Of a stretch of 23,083 nt of DNA, positions 1-7,803 are shown in pieces. This DNA comes from Candidatus Zixiibacteriota bacterium (GTDB lineage Bacteria; Zixibacteria; MSB-5A5; DSPP01). Under the pieces are notes generated by a model. It ran no database searches. It saw nothing but the letters and a program-made list of their open reading frames with translations, and had not been told where the DNA came from. The stretch is from contig JAKEHY010000003.1 in assembly GCA_022614805.1 (NCBI GenBank), forward strand, positions 1-23,083. Direction: 5' to 3'. Both the position numbers and the translations under genes were made by a program. The stretch's first letter is position 1; each line of letters begins with the position of its first letter.

Positions 1-623
1 CCCGGAGGCAAGGAATAGTTGTAGGGTGCCCGGTATTTATCAAGATCGGAGCTCGTGCCCGAACTCACCTTGCCATCTCGGTACCAAACATAAACATGGT
101 CGTCCCCCGCAATTCCCATATCGACGATATCGGCAGGTGTCTTGCCGGGTGGCAAGGAATAATTATAGGGCGCTCTGTGTCGATCCAGATCGGAACTGCT
201 CCCCGAACTCACCGTGCCATCTTGATACCATACATAGACGTGGTCGTCGGAACAGGCAATGGCCATCCCGACGATGTTGGCGGGCGTCTTGCCTGCTCGT
301 GCGGCCACCGCAGCGGCGGCAGAATACGAATAAATCCGTCTATAACACTCAAGCTGTTTGCTTGTTCCCGAACTTACTCTGCCATCCCGGTACCATACAT
401 AGACATGGTCATCACCAGCGATTCCCATGCCAGCGATGTCGGCAGGTGTTTGCCCCACGGCTGCCACCGGCATCATAACAGCAACAACTATTAGAAAAAC
501 TCTGTGCGAGTACTGCAGGCACAGAGAAAGAAAAAGCAGCAAAAAAGACTTCATATCGACCTCCTTCTTGTCCCGCCCGTCAAAATCGTCGAGTAACTTG
601 AAGTCTGATCTCCCGTTCGCCAT
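1..623 (-). CDS. Secreted or membrane-anchored tandem-repeat protein, 3' end outside window
   Basis: The open frame runs off the left edge, so the C-terminus is missing. Two starts are plausible. ATG at 623 has a very strong Shine-Dalgarno (AGGAGGAGG, about 7 nt upstream) and adds 23 charged residues with GC-rich third positions. ATG at 554 also has AGGAGG and would begin directly with the hydrophobic segment. From the 554 start, residues 4-33 form two hydrophobic runs ending near AAVGQ, a signal peptide or anchor. Then come at least three copies of a roughly 50-residue repeat beginning TPADI at residues 36, 90 and 139, each holding DDHVYVWY, DG and VSSG, with a YSLPPG linker in the later copies. 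The repeats resemble beta-propeller or FG-GAP-like blades, but I do not recognise the family and assign no function. An extracytoplasmic location is inferred from the N-terminus. Confidence 0.72.
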   Translation of the reverse strand, partial: MANGRSDFKLLDDFDGRDKKEVDMKSFLLLFLSLCLQYSHRVFLIVVAVMMPVAAVGQTPADIAGMGIAGDDHVYVWYRDGRVSSGTSKQLECYRRIYSYSAAAAVAARAGKTPANIVGMAIACSDDHVYVWYQDGTVSSGSSSDLDRHRAPYNYSLPPGKTPADIVDMGIAGDDHVYVWYRDGKVSSGTSSDLDKYRAPYNYSLPP

Positions 624-762
624 TTCCGTTCCTCCTCCTCATCAGGAATTTGGGTGGATTTTCCATTCCCTCGGTAACACTACCCTAAGTATTCATTTTT
701 AGTTTGTCGACTGCCTACCGTATATTACGGACGCTTACGGTCCAGGTTTCAACTTTAAATAC

Positions 763-782
763 GGACACGGCTTGCCGTGTCC
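763..782. repeat. Perfect 9-bp inverted repeat at the 3' end of the ygiQ-like gene
   Basis: Arms GGACACGGC (763-771) and GCCGTGTCC (774-782) are separated by only two bases, three bases beyond the stop codon of the minus-strand gene that ends at 785. There is no U-tract on either strand, so it is not a canonical intrinsic terminator. It could be a 3'-end processing or stabilising hairpin. A second small palindrome, CCGTA/TACGG, lies at 718-730. I see no gene in 624-784. Confidence 0.5.
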
Positions 783-784
783 AG

Positions 785-2665
785 TTACCACCTTTTACGA
801 AACGGAAAATTTGATCCCGTACGTCCTTGCGGTCCTTTACGCAGCGTCACACTCCGGCGCAAATTGCCCCGTTCCTGACCCCGCTCTCCGGGAGCGACAG
901 CCGACGTACCGGACGGGAAATCTATCAGCGCCTCGGCCCCTTTGCCAATCAAATCCCTGCGGCGGACGGCAATCAGGGCCCGCCGCACCCGTTCGTAGTT
1001 TTCCGGCTCGTAGTGCTTCAAAATCGCCCGATGGACTTTGCGTTCGGAGGTGCGGGCCGGGACGTATACCGGCAAACCGGAAAGGGGGTCCAACCCGGTA
1101 AAAAAGCGTGCCGTGGCCAGTGAAAGCGGGACGGGCAAAAACTCCATCACCTTATCGGCTTTCAGTTTCCGTTTGCGCAAAAAAAGGGCCATTTCCACGA
1201 CGTCGGCGGTCTCCACCCCCGGCCGGCCGACGACCAAAGCTGGAATCAAGTACGGCTCGGAGCGTTTCCCCACAAGCCGGGTTTCGCAGCAGGAGACAAA
1301 CGAAAACAAAAAGTCGGAGGGATTTTTCAACTCCGATTTCACAGGCAAAGCGGCGCCGGGGCTTCCGGAAAAAGAAGTGCGCCAGGAACCCCCGACAATC
1401 GAATCCGGGTTGTATACCCCGCAAAAGTGGACCGCCTCGACCCCCGCCACGCTTTCCAGCACCTCGCGCAGCTCCAACTGGGAAACCAAATGCCCTTCCT
1501 TCCGGGGCCACTTTCGAAGCGACCAGCACCCCCCGGTTTCCTTTTCCAAATCGAAGAGCCCCCCCGGCTTGCGGGCGGCATAGCCGCCCACCACCGACGG
1601 CTGGCCGGAAAATCCCGGTTCGGAAGCGATTCGTTCGGCCTCTTTTTTGATGGAATCCAGGCTGCGCACCTCCATCATTGAACGAAAATGGAAGGCGCTG
1701 GGGCAAACCGCCGGAGGAGCCGGGCAACCCCGCACGGCCACAATCGTCTCTTCCAATACGGGCGCTATCGGAATTCGTTCCCCTTTGTACAGGGGATGGG
1801 GGCGGCGGGTGTACGGCAACTCGTAAAAAGAATCAACCGTTTCCATCTCCGCCGGAGGGGGTGACGGATTTTCGACCAGATACCAATCGCCGACCGGCTG
1901 GGCGACCGGCTGCGGCGAGGCGGAAAAATAGTTTTCTGCATGCCGGGAGAAGCTCTGTAAAAAAGACTGCCGGCACGCGCTCACCTCCCCGCAGGAAGGA
2001 AGCTGCAAAAAATCGCCGGAAATTTTTTTCTGCTTGAAGGCCGTGCCGAAAAGGTCTTTGATCGCGCCTATCCGCTCCCCCGCCTGTATCCTTTTTGCAA
2101 GAAGGGCGGCGGTTTTCTCCGGCGGGCCGTGAAGAACCATATCCGCTTTGGCGTCGAAAAGAACCGGCCTTCGCACCCGGTCGTCCCAGTAATCGAAGTG
2201 GGCCAGCCGCCGCAGCGAAGCCTCCAGGCCGAAGAGAACCACCGGCACCCCCCTTCCCGCCTCGCGCGCCCGGTGGGCATAAACGATGGAAGCCCTGTCC
2301 GGCCGCAGGCCGACCGCGCCGCGGATGGAATAGGGGTCTTCCTTCTGCCGGGTGCGGGAGGGGGTGTAGTTGGCCGCCATCGAATCGGCGTTTCCAGCCG
2401 TGATTAAATAGAAAAGTCTGGGGCGGCCCAAAGCAACGAACGCCTCCGCCGTTTTCCAGTCCGGCTGGGGCAGGACTCCGACCCGGAATCCTTCCCTTTC
2501 CAAAACCCGCCCCACCAGGGCCGCTTCCATAAACGGATGGTCGATGTAGGAATCGCCGGTCACGATTAGAATGTCAATTTCCCCCCAGCCGCGGAAATGC
2601 ATTTCGGCCGTGGTGACCGGCAGGGGATAAAGCGTCCCCCCCCCTTTTTGCTTAAAAATCGTCAA
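785..2665 (-). CDS. ygiQ: YgiQ-family (UPF0313) radical-SAM-like protein with degenerate cluster motif
   Basis: Family features seen in order are an N-terminal block with RGWGEIDILIVTGDSYIDHP and the VGRVLEREGFRVGVLPQPDW region, then a central radical-SAM region, then the typical C-terminal block with YLIPALVVGRPG, ARFFTGLDPLSG, VYVP and ENYE. The family normally carries a CxxxCxxC motif of the RGCFGGCSFC type. Here the aligned segment is RGCPAPPAVC: the first (1724-1726) and last (1703-1705) cysteines remain but the middle position is a proline codon (1712-1714). The following HQGR-like motif is also absent. The reading frame is intact, so this is substitution rather than frameshift. I place the start at TTG 2665, preceded by AGGAGG; another TTG at 2701 would add 12 residues and has a weaker site. 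About 626 aa, near normal family length. The biochemical role of YgiQ proteins is unknown, and this copy probably cannot bind a normal 4Fe-4S cluster. Confidence 0.85.
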   Translation of the reverse strand: MTIFKQKGGGTLYPLPVTTAEMHFRGWGEIDILIVTGDSYIDHPFMEAALVGRVLEREGFRVGVLPQPDWKTAEAFVALGRPRLFYLITAGNADSMAANYTPSRTRQKEDPYSIRGAVGLRPDRASIVYAHRAREAGRGVPVVLFGLEASLRRLAHFDYWDDRVRRPVLFDAKADMVLHGPPEKTAALLAKRIQAGERIGAIKDLFGTAFKQKKISGDFLQLPSCGEVSACRQSFLQSFSRHAENYFSASPQPVAQPVGDWYLVENPSPPPAEMETVDSFYELPYTRRPHPLYKGERIPIAPVLEETIVAVRGCPAPPAVCPSAFHFRSMMEVRSLDSIKKEAERIASEPGFSGQPSVVGGYAARKPGGLFDLEKETGGCWSLRKWPRKEGHLVSQLELREVLESVAGVEAVHFCGVYNPDSIVGGSWRTSFSGSPGAALPVKSELKNPSDFLFSFVSCCETRLVGKRSEPYLIPALVVGRPGVETADVVEMALFLRKRKLKADKVMEFLPVPLSLATARFFTGLDPLSGLPVYVPARTSERKVHRAILKHYEPENYERVRRALIAVRRRDLIGKGAEALIDFPSGTSAVAPGERGQERGNLRRSVTLRKGPQGRTGSNFPFRKRW

Positions 2666-2738
2666 CCTGCCTCCTGCGCCCCAGCTTCTCCTATGAGGCA
2701 ACTTGCCGTCCGGGCGAGCCAGCCCGGCGGGCCCCGCT

Positions 2739-2764
2739 CCCGGCCTGCCAAGCCGGGCTTTTTT
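2739..2764 (+). terminator. Terminator-like hairpin on the + strand with no obvious gene to end
   Basis: The stem CCCGGC (2739-2744)/GCCGGG (2752-2757) has a 7-nt loop and is followed by C and six Ts (2759-2764), a good intrinsic-terminator shape on the + strand. The flanking genes are both on the minus strand, so it would stop antisense transcription into the upstream gene or is fortuitous. A second imperfect inverted repeat follows (CTTCCGCTAAA/TTTAGCCGGAAG, about 2767-2792). The rest of 2666-2969 shows no gene. Confidence 0.4.
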
Positions 2765-2969
2765 CCCTTCCGCTAAATCTTTTAGCCGGAAGTGGTGGGA
2801 GTATAAATCAATTTACAAGAAAAGCAAATCCCTCTCGAACTCTTTTAAACTAACAAACACCCTTCTTCCAGCTCCCTTGAAAAGGGAGACACGTGGAGGT
2901 CCTGTACGAGAACTTCCCGCAGAGGCCAGCGACCCTCCCCTTCCAAAAAGGATAATTTCTTGGGCCCAC

Positions 2970-4463
2970 TTATTGCGAAAATCCGAACCGTTCCGGGTCG
3001 GTGTAGAGAATCGCCGCCGCCAGAAAACGGGGAACGTAATCGCGGGTCTCCTGGGGAATGAATCCTTTCTGCGACAGGTAGAAGTAGTCCCCGTGGGAAA
3101 GATAATCCTCGACTTTTCGCGAAGCGCGCGAGACCGAGCCCTGGCCGGTGTTGTAAGAGGCGATGGCCTTAAAAGCCGAGCCCCGGTCCCGAATGAGGAA
3201 GTTCAAGTACTCGGCGGCCGCCATAGTCGCTTTGACCGGGTCGGTGCGTTCATCTATTTTCCGCTGCAGGTCCACCTTCAACCCAAAATCCCGGGCGGTG
3301 GGAATCATAAACTGCCAGAGTCCAACCGCTCCGGAGGGGGATTTGGCCACCGGATTGAATTTAGACTCGATGAAAGCGAGATAGGCCAATTCGGGCGGCA
3401 GCTTTTTCTTTTTCAAAGCCCGCTGCGCCTCCGGCAGGTATAGAGGCCCCTTTCCGAGAAGGATGGGAATGTCCCCCATCTTCTCGGTATGATGGATTTG
3501 CTCAATCACCACCGAAATGAAGGAGGGTTTGACCTTGGAGCTGTCTTCGCCGAGCGCATGCGAAAGCTCCTTTACCCGCCGCTGCACAAAAGCAAAATCC
3601 TCATCCTTTAACGAACCGTTCTCCTCAACACTGGCCGAGGAAGCCCCGTCCGCTTTCTCCGTCTCGCCGGAGCTGAAAAGGGCGATTAAAAGAATAACCA
3701 GAACCGCCAACGCTCCCCCGGCGATGGATAAGACCAGAACCGGCTTTTTCTTTACCGGCGGCTTACCGGGAGCCGGCGGAACCGGCATTTCCAGGCCGAC
3801 GGCGAGCTCCGGGCCGTTGTTCCCCAAAGCGATGCGGTCCCCGTTTTTCACCGCCGTCCGGCCGGAAACTTTTTTGCCGTTCAAAAAGGTCCCGTTGGTC
3901 GAGCCGACATCCTCCAAGAAAAGCCCTTCGCCGCTTTTGGTTAGCTCGGCATGGTAGCGGGAAACCACGGGGCTGGGGGGTTCAAAAAAGGCCACGTCGT
4001 TGTTCCGCTCCCGTCCCAGCCGGACCACTCGGCCCGGCGAAAGCTCAAACGCAAATTTTTTCCCCTCTCCCTGGCCCCGCACCACTTCCAGACGCAGTTT
4101 GGGCCGGTCTAAAACCAAAATCTTGGTAGCTCCCGCCCGCTCGGCGGAAACGGAAAGGCCTTCTCCCAAGCACACTTTCACCTGCGGGCCGGCCAGGCCG
4201 AAGGCCACCAGGTCCCCCTCTTCCAAAAAATGCCGGGAAATTTTTTTGCCGTTCACGAGGGTGCCGTTCGTGGAGCCCAAATCCCTAAGCTCATACCGCC
4301 CGTTGGCGGACTCAATGACGGCATGGTTGAAGGAGACGGCCGGGTCCTTCTGAAAATCGAAGGCCACCTCTCCCTGCGGGTCCCGGCCGATGCGCACCAA
4401 TTTGCCATCAAACCGCTTTTCCCCCTGAATGCTTCCGGACAAAAATTCCAAAACGAGCGGCAT
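2970..4463 (-). CDS. FHA-FHA-TM-lytic transglycosylase fusion protein
   Basis: The 497-aa protein starts at ATG 4463, two bases after the stop of the upstream gene, suggesting translational coupling. Residues 1-100 are an FHA domain (IGRD at 25-28, SFNH at 44-47, GSTNGT at 63-68). Residues about 123-225 are a second FHA domain (LGRE at 149-152, VSRYHA at 167-172, GSTNGT at 187-192). A lysine-rich stretch precedes a TM helix at about 241-263. The C-terminus (about 350-450) is an SLT/MltD-like GH23 lytic transglycosylase with catalytic-type Glu366 in AFIESKF, GLWQFM at 382-387 and ASYNTGQG at 435-442. Both FHA domains keep the usual phosphothreonine-contacting residues. By the positive-inside rule the FHA pair is cytoplasmic and the transglycosylase periplasmic, so phospho-signalling may be tied to peptidoglycan cleavage. 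That link is inference; no Ser/Thr kinase is in the window. Confidence 0.88.
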   Translation of the reverse strand: MPLVLEFLSGSIQGEKRFDGKLVRIGRDPQGEVAFDFQKDPAVSFNHAVIESANGRYELRDLGSTNGTLVNGKKISRHFLEEGDLVAFGLAGPQVKVCLGEGLSVSAERAGATKILVLDRPKLRLEVVRGQGEGKKFAFELSPGRVVRLGRERNNDVAFFEPPSPVVSRYHAELTKSGEGLFLEDVGSTNGTFLNGKKVSGRTAVKNGDRIALGNNGPELAVGLEMPVPPAPGKPPVKKKPVLVLSIAGGALAVLVILLIALFSSGETEKADGASSASVEENGSLKDEDFAFVQRRVKELSHALGEDSSKVKPSFISVVIEQIHHTEKMGDIPILLGKGPLYLPEAQRALKKKKLPPELAYLAFIESKFNPVAKSPSGAVGLWQFMIPTARDFGLKVDLQRKIDERTDPVKATMAAAEYLNFLIRDRGSAFKAIASYNTGQGSVSRASRKVEDYLSHGDYFYLSQKGFIPQETRDYVPRFLAAAILYTDPERFGFSQ

Positions 4464-4465
4464 CT

Positions 4466-6760
4466 TCAATCCTCGAAAATCATATCCGCCACCCGCGCCA
4501 GCGAAATGACATCCCTGCTTTTCAAGGCCGCCCGGGAAACCGGCCGGCCGTTCAGGTAGGTATGGTTGGTGGAGTTCAGGTCCACCAGCTCCCAACGGCC
4601 GCCGTTTTTTTCAATCCGGCAATGCCGGCGGGAAACCCCTTCGTAATCCACCACCACTTGATTCTCCTGGCTGGCTCCGAGTGTGACCACCGCATCGGTC
4701 AGGGTAAACCGGCTTCCCGCCAGCCTCCCTTTTTGAATGGTAAGCGTGGCCGGCCCTTTGGCACTTTTCGCGAAAGATAATGGGGTTTTGCAGAAGTAGC
4801 AAACCGTCCAAGCCGGCTCCACCTTGTGCCCGCAGGCGGGGCACTTGCGTCCTTTCCTTTTGACGAGAAAGAGAATCAGAATCCCGGCCAGAAGGGCGGC
4901 AGCCAGAATGCCGGCCACCAGGAAAATGAGCCCTTTTGTGGCGGAGCTTTCGGATTTCTCCTCCGCCGGTTCGAGCTCCTCTTCCGGCCGCCCGGCCGAG
5001 CTGGCCGAAAAAGTTTTTTCCTCCAAGGTGGCGGAAACGTTCAAAATACCGCTCCCCCCGCCGGGGGTAAAACGGAGCACCAGTTGGTATTTCAACGTCT
5101 TGATAATCCGCGCAAAAATCTGGGAGACGTTTTTCACGTCCGGCGTCTCAAAGTAAATCCCCCGGGTCGTCTCCGACACCCGGCGCAGGTCGGCCAGGTA
5201 GCTTCCCCCTTCCCCGCGGGAGAGCGCCACCGCGTAGATATTGGCAAACCCCTTCTCCTCGGCCAGATGCAGGATGTCCAGATAGCCGGCCGAGGAGGCT
5301 CCGTCCGGCCCATCCGTCACCAGAATGACAACCGGCAAAAGCCCCGGCGCGCGCTCTTTTAGCTGTTGATTGGCGCTCAAAACCGCATCCCAATAGCAAA
5401 GCTCCCCGGAGCCCAAACGCAATCCCTGCAAAGCCATCTCCGCCGTGCGGGTGTTTCCTTCCGCCTCCAGAACCGCCTCCGGCCGGCCCGCTGCCGCAAA
5501 TAAAAAAAGCTTGTCGTTCGGCTCATCCAATTCCGGATGCACCTCCCGCACAAAGGCGTTTTTAAGTTCCTCCTGCTCTCCGGTCGATAGCTGACCGGCA
5601 GCCCAAACGAGGGCCACTGCCAGTTTAAAATCCGACTTCAAGAGCGATATGGGGGAGGAAAATTTGACCGGCTCCCCCCCCCGTTCTATCTGGATGTCGC
5701 TTTCCAAAAGCCAGTCGGCCAAATTGCCGGAGGCGTCGAACGGCTGCAAAAGGACAAGTCCCTTTTTGAAATCGGCATAGGGGACTAAAAGATGGCCGGA
5801 ATCGCCGAGGGAAGTGACGAAATTCTTGGCCGCCGCCGGCTTTTCGGAAACCGCCTCCGGCACCGCCTCCACCAGCCCTTTGAGGCTGTATTTTTGAATC
5901 TCCTTTTTACCGCCGTCCAGGACAAAAAGCTTGCCGCCGCGGGTGACCACCAGAGCGGTGGGGTCTTTCAAACCCGATTTTTCGCCGCTCAAAATCTTCT
6001 TCCAGGCGGGCGTTCGCCAGCTGGCCAGATACCAAACGGCTGGCTCTCCCGCTTCCAGCAAAAAAAGTTCGCCAAACGGTCCGGAAACCAGTTGAACCGG
6101 CTCCGGGAAATCCTTCCCCTCCGCCGCCAGAGATACCTCCTGCAAAAACCGCCGCCCCCCGTCAAAAACCGCCACGGTGCGGCGCCCCAAATCCAAAACA
6201 AAAAGATTCCCCTGCCGGTCGGTTGCGGCCGAGACCGGCCGGCTCAAAAACTGCCCGGCGGAGAGGGACTCGACCGAAGCGGTCGGCCGCTTAAATGCGT
6301 CAAAAACCAAAATTTTCTTGCGGGCCTCTTCGACGACGTAGACGTTGTCGGAATCGTCGAGGGAGAGGGCCAAAGGCCGGGCGAAAGTCTTGCTTCCCCC
6401 CAGTTGTCCCAGGCGGTTTCCGACCTGGTCAAAAATCAAAACCACCCGTTCCTGCGAATCCAGAATGTACATTTTGCCGCTGCGCTCGCCGAAGAGGCTC
6501 ACCGGAAAGCCCAGTTTGTTTTTCTTTTTATCCCCGAAAACGATGCGCAGCTCCCCCTCCGGCCCGAAGGAAAACACCCGTTTGCTTTTCCCGTCCCCCA
6601 CCCAAAAGCCTCCGGCACTGTCGGCCCAGAGAGAAACCGGCTTTTCCAGGTCAGGGGCCAGCCGGGTTAGATCGAAGCTCCTTTCCGCCACCGGCTGGCC
6701 CCAAACCGCCAGCCCGGAAAACATACAACCGACGGCCGCAAGAACTATCCGCTTAAGCAT
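4466..6760 (-). CDS. Membrane protein: signal peptide, NHL-like propeller, VWA-like domain, TM, zinc ribbon, FHA
   Basis: 764 aa. Residues 1-21 look like a signal peptide (cleavage near VWGQP). Residues about 30-295 hold repeated blades such as SGKMYILD, DNVYVVEE, GNLFVLD and GGKLFVLDGG, typical of NHL-type beta-propellers. Residues about 375-560 resemble a von Willebrand A domain (VVILVTDGPDG at 477-487), but the first MIDAS strand (about 379-391) lacks DxSxS. A TM helix lies at about 610-633, followed by a zinc ribbon (Cys640, 643, 654, 657) and a C-terminal FHA domain (about 672-764) with VSRRH and LNSTN. The FHA loop that normally has GR reads LGAS, so the main phosphothreonine-binding Arg is missing. 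The propeller and VWA parts would be outside, the zinc ribbon and FHA inside. It forms an operon with the FHA-transglycosylase gene (2-nt gap). Partner unknown. Confidence 0.85.
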   Translation of the reverse strand: MLKRIVLAAVGCMFSGLAVWGQPVAERSFDLTRLAPDLEKPVSLWADSAGGFWVGDGKSKRVFSFGPEGELRIVFGDKKKNKLGFPVSLFGERSGKMYILDSQERVVLIFDQVGNRLGQLGGSKTFARPLALSLDDSDNVYVVEEARKKILVFDAFKRPTASVESLSAGQFLSRPVSAATDRQGNLFVLDLGRRTVAVFDGGRRFLQEVSLAAEGKDFPEPVQLVSGPFGELFLLEAGEPAVWYLASWRTPAWKKILSGEKSGLKDPTALVVTRGGKLFVLDGGKKEIQKYSLKGLVEAVPEAVSEKPAAAKNFVTSLGDSGHLLVPYADFKKGLVLLQPFDASGNLADWLLESDIQIERGGEPVKFSSPISLLKSDFKLAVALVWAAGQLSTGEQEELKNAFVREVHPELDEPNDKLFLFAAAGRPEAVLEAEGNTRTAEMALQGLRLGSGELCYWDAVLSANQQLKERAPGLLPVVILVTDGPDGASSAGYLDILHLAEEKGFANIYAVALSRGEGGSYLADLRRVSETTRGIYFETPDVKNVSQIFARIIKTLKYQLVLRFTPGGGSGILNVSATLEEKTFSASSAGRPEEELEPAEEKSESSATKGLIFLVAGILAAALLAGILILFLVKRKGRKCPACGHKVEPAWTVCYFCKTPLSFAKSAKGPATLTIQKGRLAGSRFTLTDAVVTLGASQENQVVVDYEGVSRRHCRIEKNGGRWELVDLNSTNHTYLNGRPVSRAALKSRDVISLARVADMIFED

Positions 6761-7014
6761 CGTTCGTGAAAAACCTCACCCTTTAAAATAAAAACTAAAC
6801 GGCCCGGAGCAACCGGTTTTTTTGCGCCGAACAGGGAGGAAACATATTCCCCCCTCCCCCTCGGTAAGCTTGTCCGGCGCGATGTCGAGGGAGGGGACAG
6901 GCTGTTTTTGGGGAGGCGGGTGGACGAATCACTAATCTCTAATCACCAATCCCTGTACTTATTGCGCAGGGGTCAACGAAAGCCCCGCCAAACCGTTTCG
7001 GCCGACAAAAAAAC
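6761..7014. other. Intergenic region with palindromic repeat material
   Basis: No gene is visible. A GC-rich segment at about 6869-6891 (CTTGTCC, then GATGTCGAGGG) matches the 24-nt palindromic element seen near 10.64 kb and 18.12 kb in a diverged form, sitting between C-rich and G-rich arms. Further on, 6928-6952 contains two near-identical copies of GATTRGTGATT read on the minus strand. There is no convincing promoter for the downstream FHA operon; its start at 6760 has only a distant GAGG. Confidence 0.45.
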
Positions 7015-7548
7015 TTAGCGCAGCTTTTTCAAAGCGGACAAAAAGTTCTCCTTTCCCTGGGGGTCTTCGGGAAAGGAATGGATTTTTATTTCCAGTTTGC
7101 TTTTTCCTTTTTCTTTCAGGCAGAAATCCAACAACTGACCGGCCAATCTGTCGGCGGCCCGCTCGGCCCCCCGGCGGGGGGTTTCCACCAGCAAAACCGC
7201 CACCCGATAGGCGTCCGAAACCCCCACTAAATCGGTGTCCCGAACGGAGTGCTCGGCTACTTCAACCACTTTCTTCTTAAGCTCTTCGTCCCAACCGTAG
7301 CCGACCGGAACGATTTCAAAAGTGACGAGAGATAGAAAGGATAAATACCGCTCGGCCCGCTTCAACTCCTTTTCCGCCCGCCGGACAAAATAGGTGCCGC
7401 CGCCAAAATCAGCGGTGGGGGGCTCTACGGTGTCTGGCGAATTCGTATCAGCTTGGCGCCTCACAAGTCCTTTCGCAAACAATCCTTGTTCTACGCCCCG
7501 ATTACTCGGAGCCGCTTCCAGCAAAACCGTACTTGCTTGGCCCCTCAA
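7015..7548 (-). CDS. Stand-alone degenerate GGDEF-domain protein
   Basis: Up to 177 aa from a TTG start. Residues from about 50 to 145 follow the GGDEF fold: FVRRAEKELKRAERY (the N-terminal helix), LSLVTFEI (the strand that normally bears the metal Asp), a VVEVAEHSVRDTDLVG helix-turn, then VSDAYRVAVLLVETP where a cyclase has RYGGDEFAVLLPET. The GGDEF signature is replaced by SDAYR and the metal-binding Asp is missing, so diguanylate cyclase activity is not expected; a regulatory or binding role is possible. The first 45 residues are not conserved-looking and the start is uncertain; a GTG about 33 codons in is an alternative. The gene lies downstream of the sigma-54 response regulator on the same strand, but a gap of about 255 bases makes a shared transcript uncertain. 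Confidence 0.7.
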   Translation of the reverse strand: MRGQASTVLLEAAPSNRGVEQGLFAKGLVRRQADTNSPDTVEPPTADFGGGTYFVRRAEKELKRAERYLSFLSLVTFEIVPVGYGWDEELKKKVVEVAEHSVRDTDLVGVSDAYRVAVLLVETPRRGAERAADRLAGQLLDFCLKEKGKSKLEIKIHSFPEDPQGKENFLSALKKLR

Positions 7549-7600
7549 GTTGTGAATTGAGCAAAAGATATGCCCCTGTTTCCCCCAAACCTTTCACTTT

Positions 7601-7714
7601 TTTTCCACAGGTTGGTATCCTCCAGAAATTAAAAAGAAGGAATGCAGGCAAGCTCAACAGAAGCAACAAAAAAGAAACTCATCCCATTGCGCGTTCATAA
7701 TTATATGTGGATAA
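7601..7714. promoter_or_regulatory. Two DnaA boxes in inverted orientation
   Basis: TTTTCCACA at 7601-7609 fits TTWTNCACA, and TGTGGATAA at 7706-7714 is the exact complement of TTATCCACA. They face each other about 96 bases apart in the gene-free stretch 7549-7803, roughly 7.5 kb from dnaA. They may titrate DnaA or put the downstream gene under DnaA control. Chance occurrence of one box is possible; two close together is less likely. Confidence 0.5.
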
Positions 7715-7754
7715 CTCTACAAGAGGGATGGACAAGGTGCGGGAAAGTATTGCA

Positions 7755-7776
7755 ATTCCCTTCACAAAAAGGGAAT
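7755..7776. repeat. 8-bp inverted repeat after the response regulator gene
   Basis: Arms ATTCCCTT and AAGGGAAT flank a 6-nt loop, starting 28 bases beyond the stop codon (7804) of the minus-strand regulator gene. It may act as a weak transcription stop or 3' stabiliser, but no T-run follows on the minus strand. A separate 14-bp perfect palindrome, GCAGTTATAACTGC, spans the stop codon itself at 7800-7813. Confidence 0.4.
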
Positions 7777-7803
7777 GGGGATACACAAAACGGAGTAATG
7801 CAG

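Noticed and set aside
785-2701. Frameshift or pseudogene interpretation of the ygiQ-like gene
   Set aside because: The frame is continuous over the full family length and the flanking conserved blocks are in register, so the missing cysteine is a substitution.
5792-6670. Plus-strand open frame of 292 codons opposite the propeller/VWA gene
   Set aside because: It is antisense to a gene with clear domains; long antisense frames are common in GC-rich DNA and this product shows no recognisable motif.
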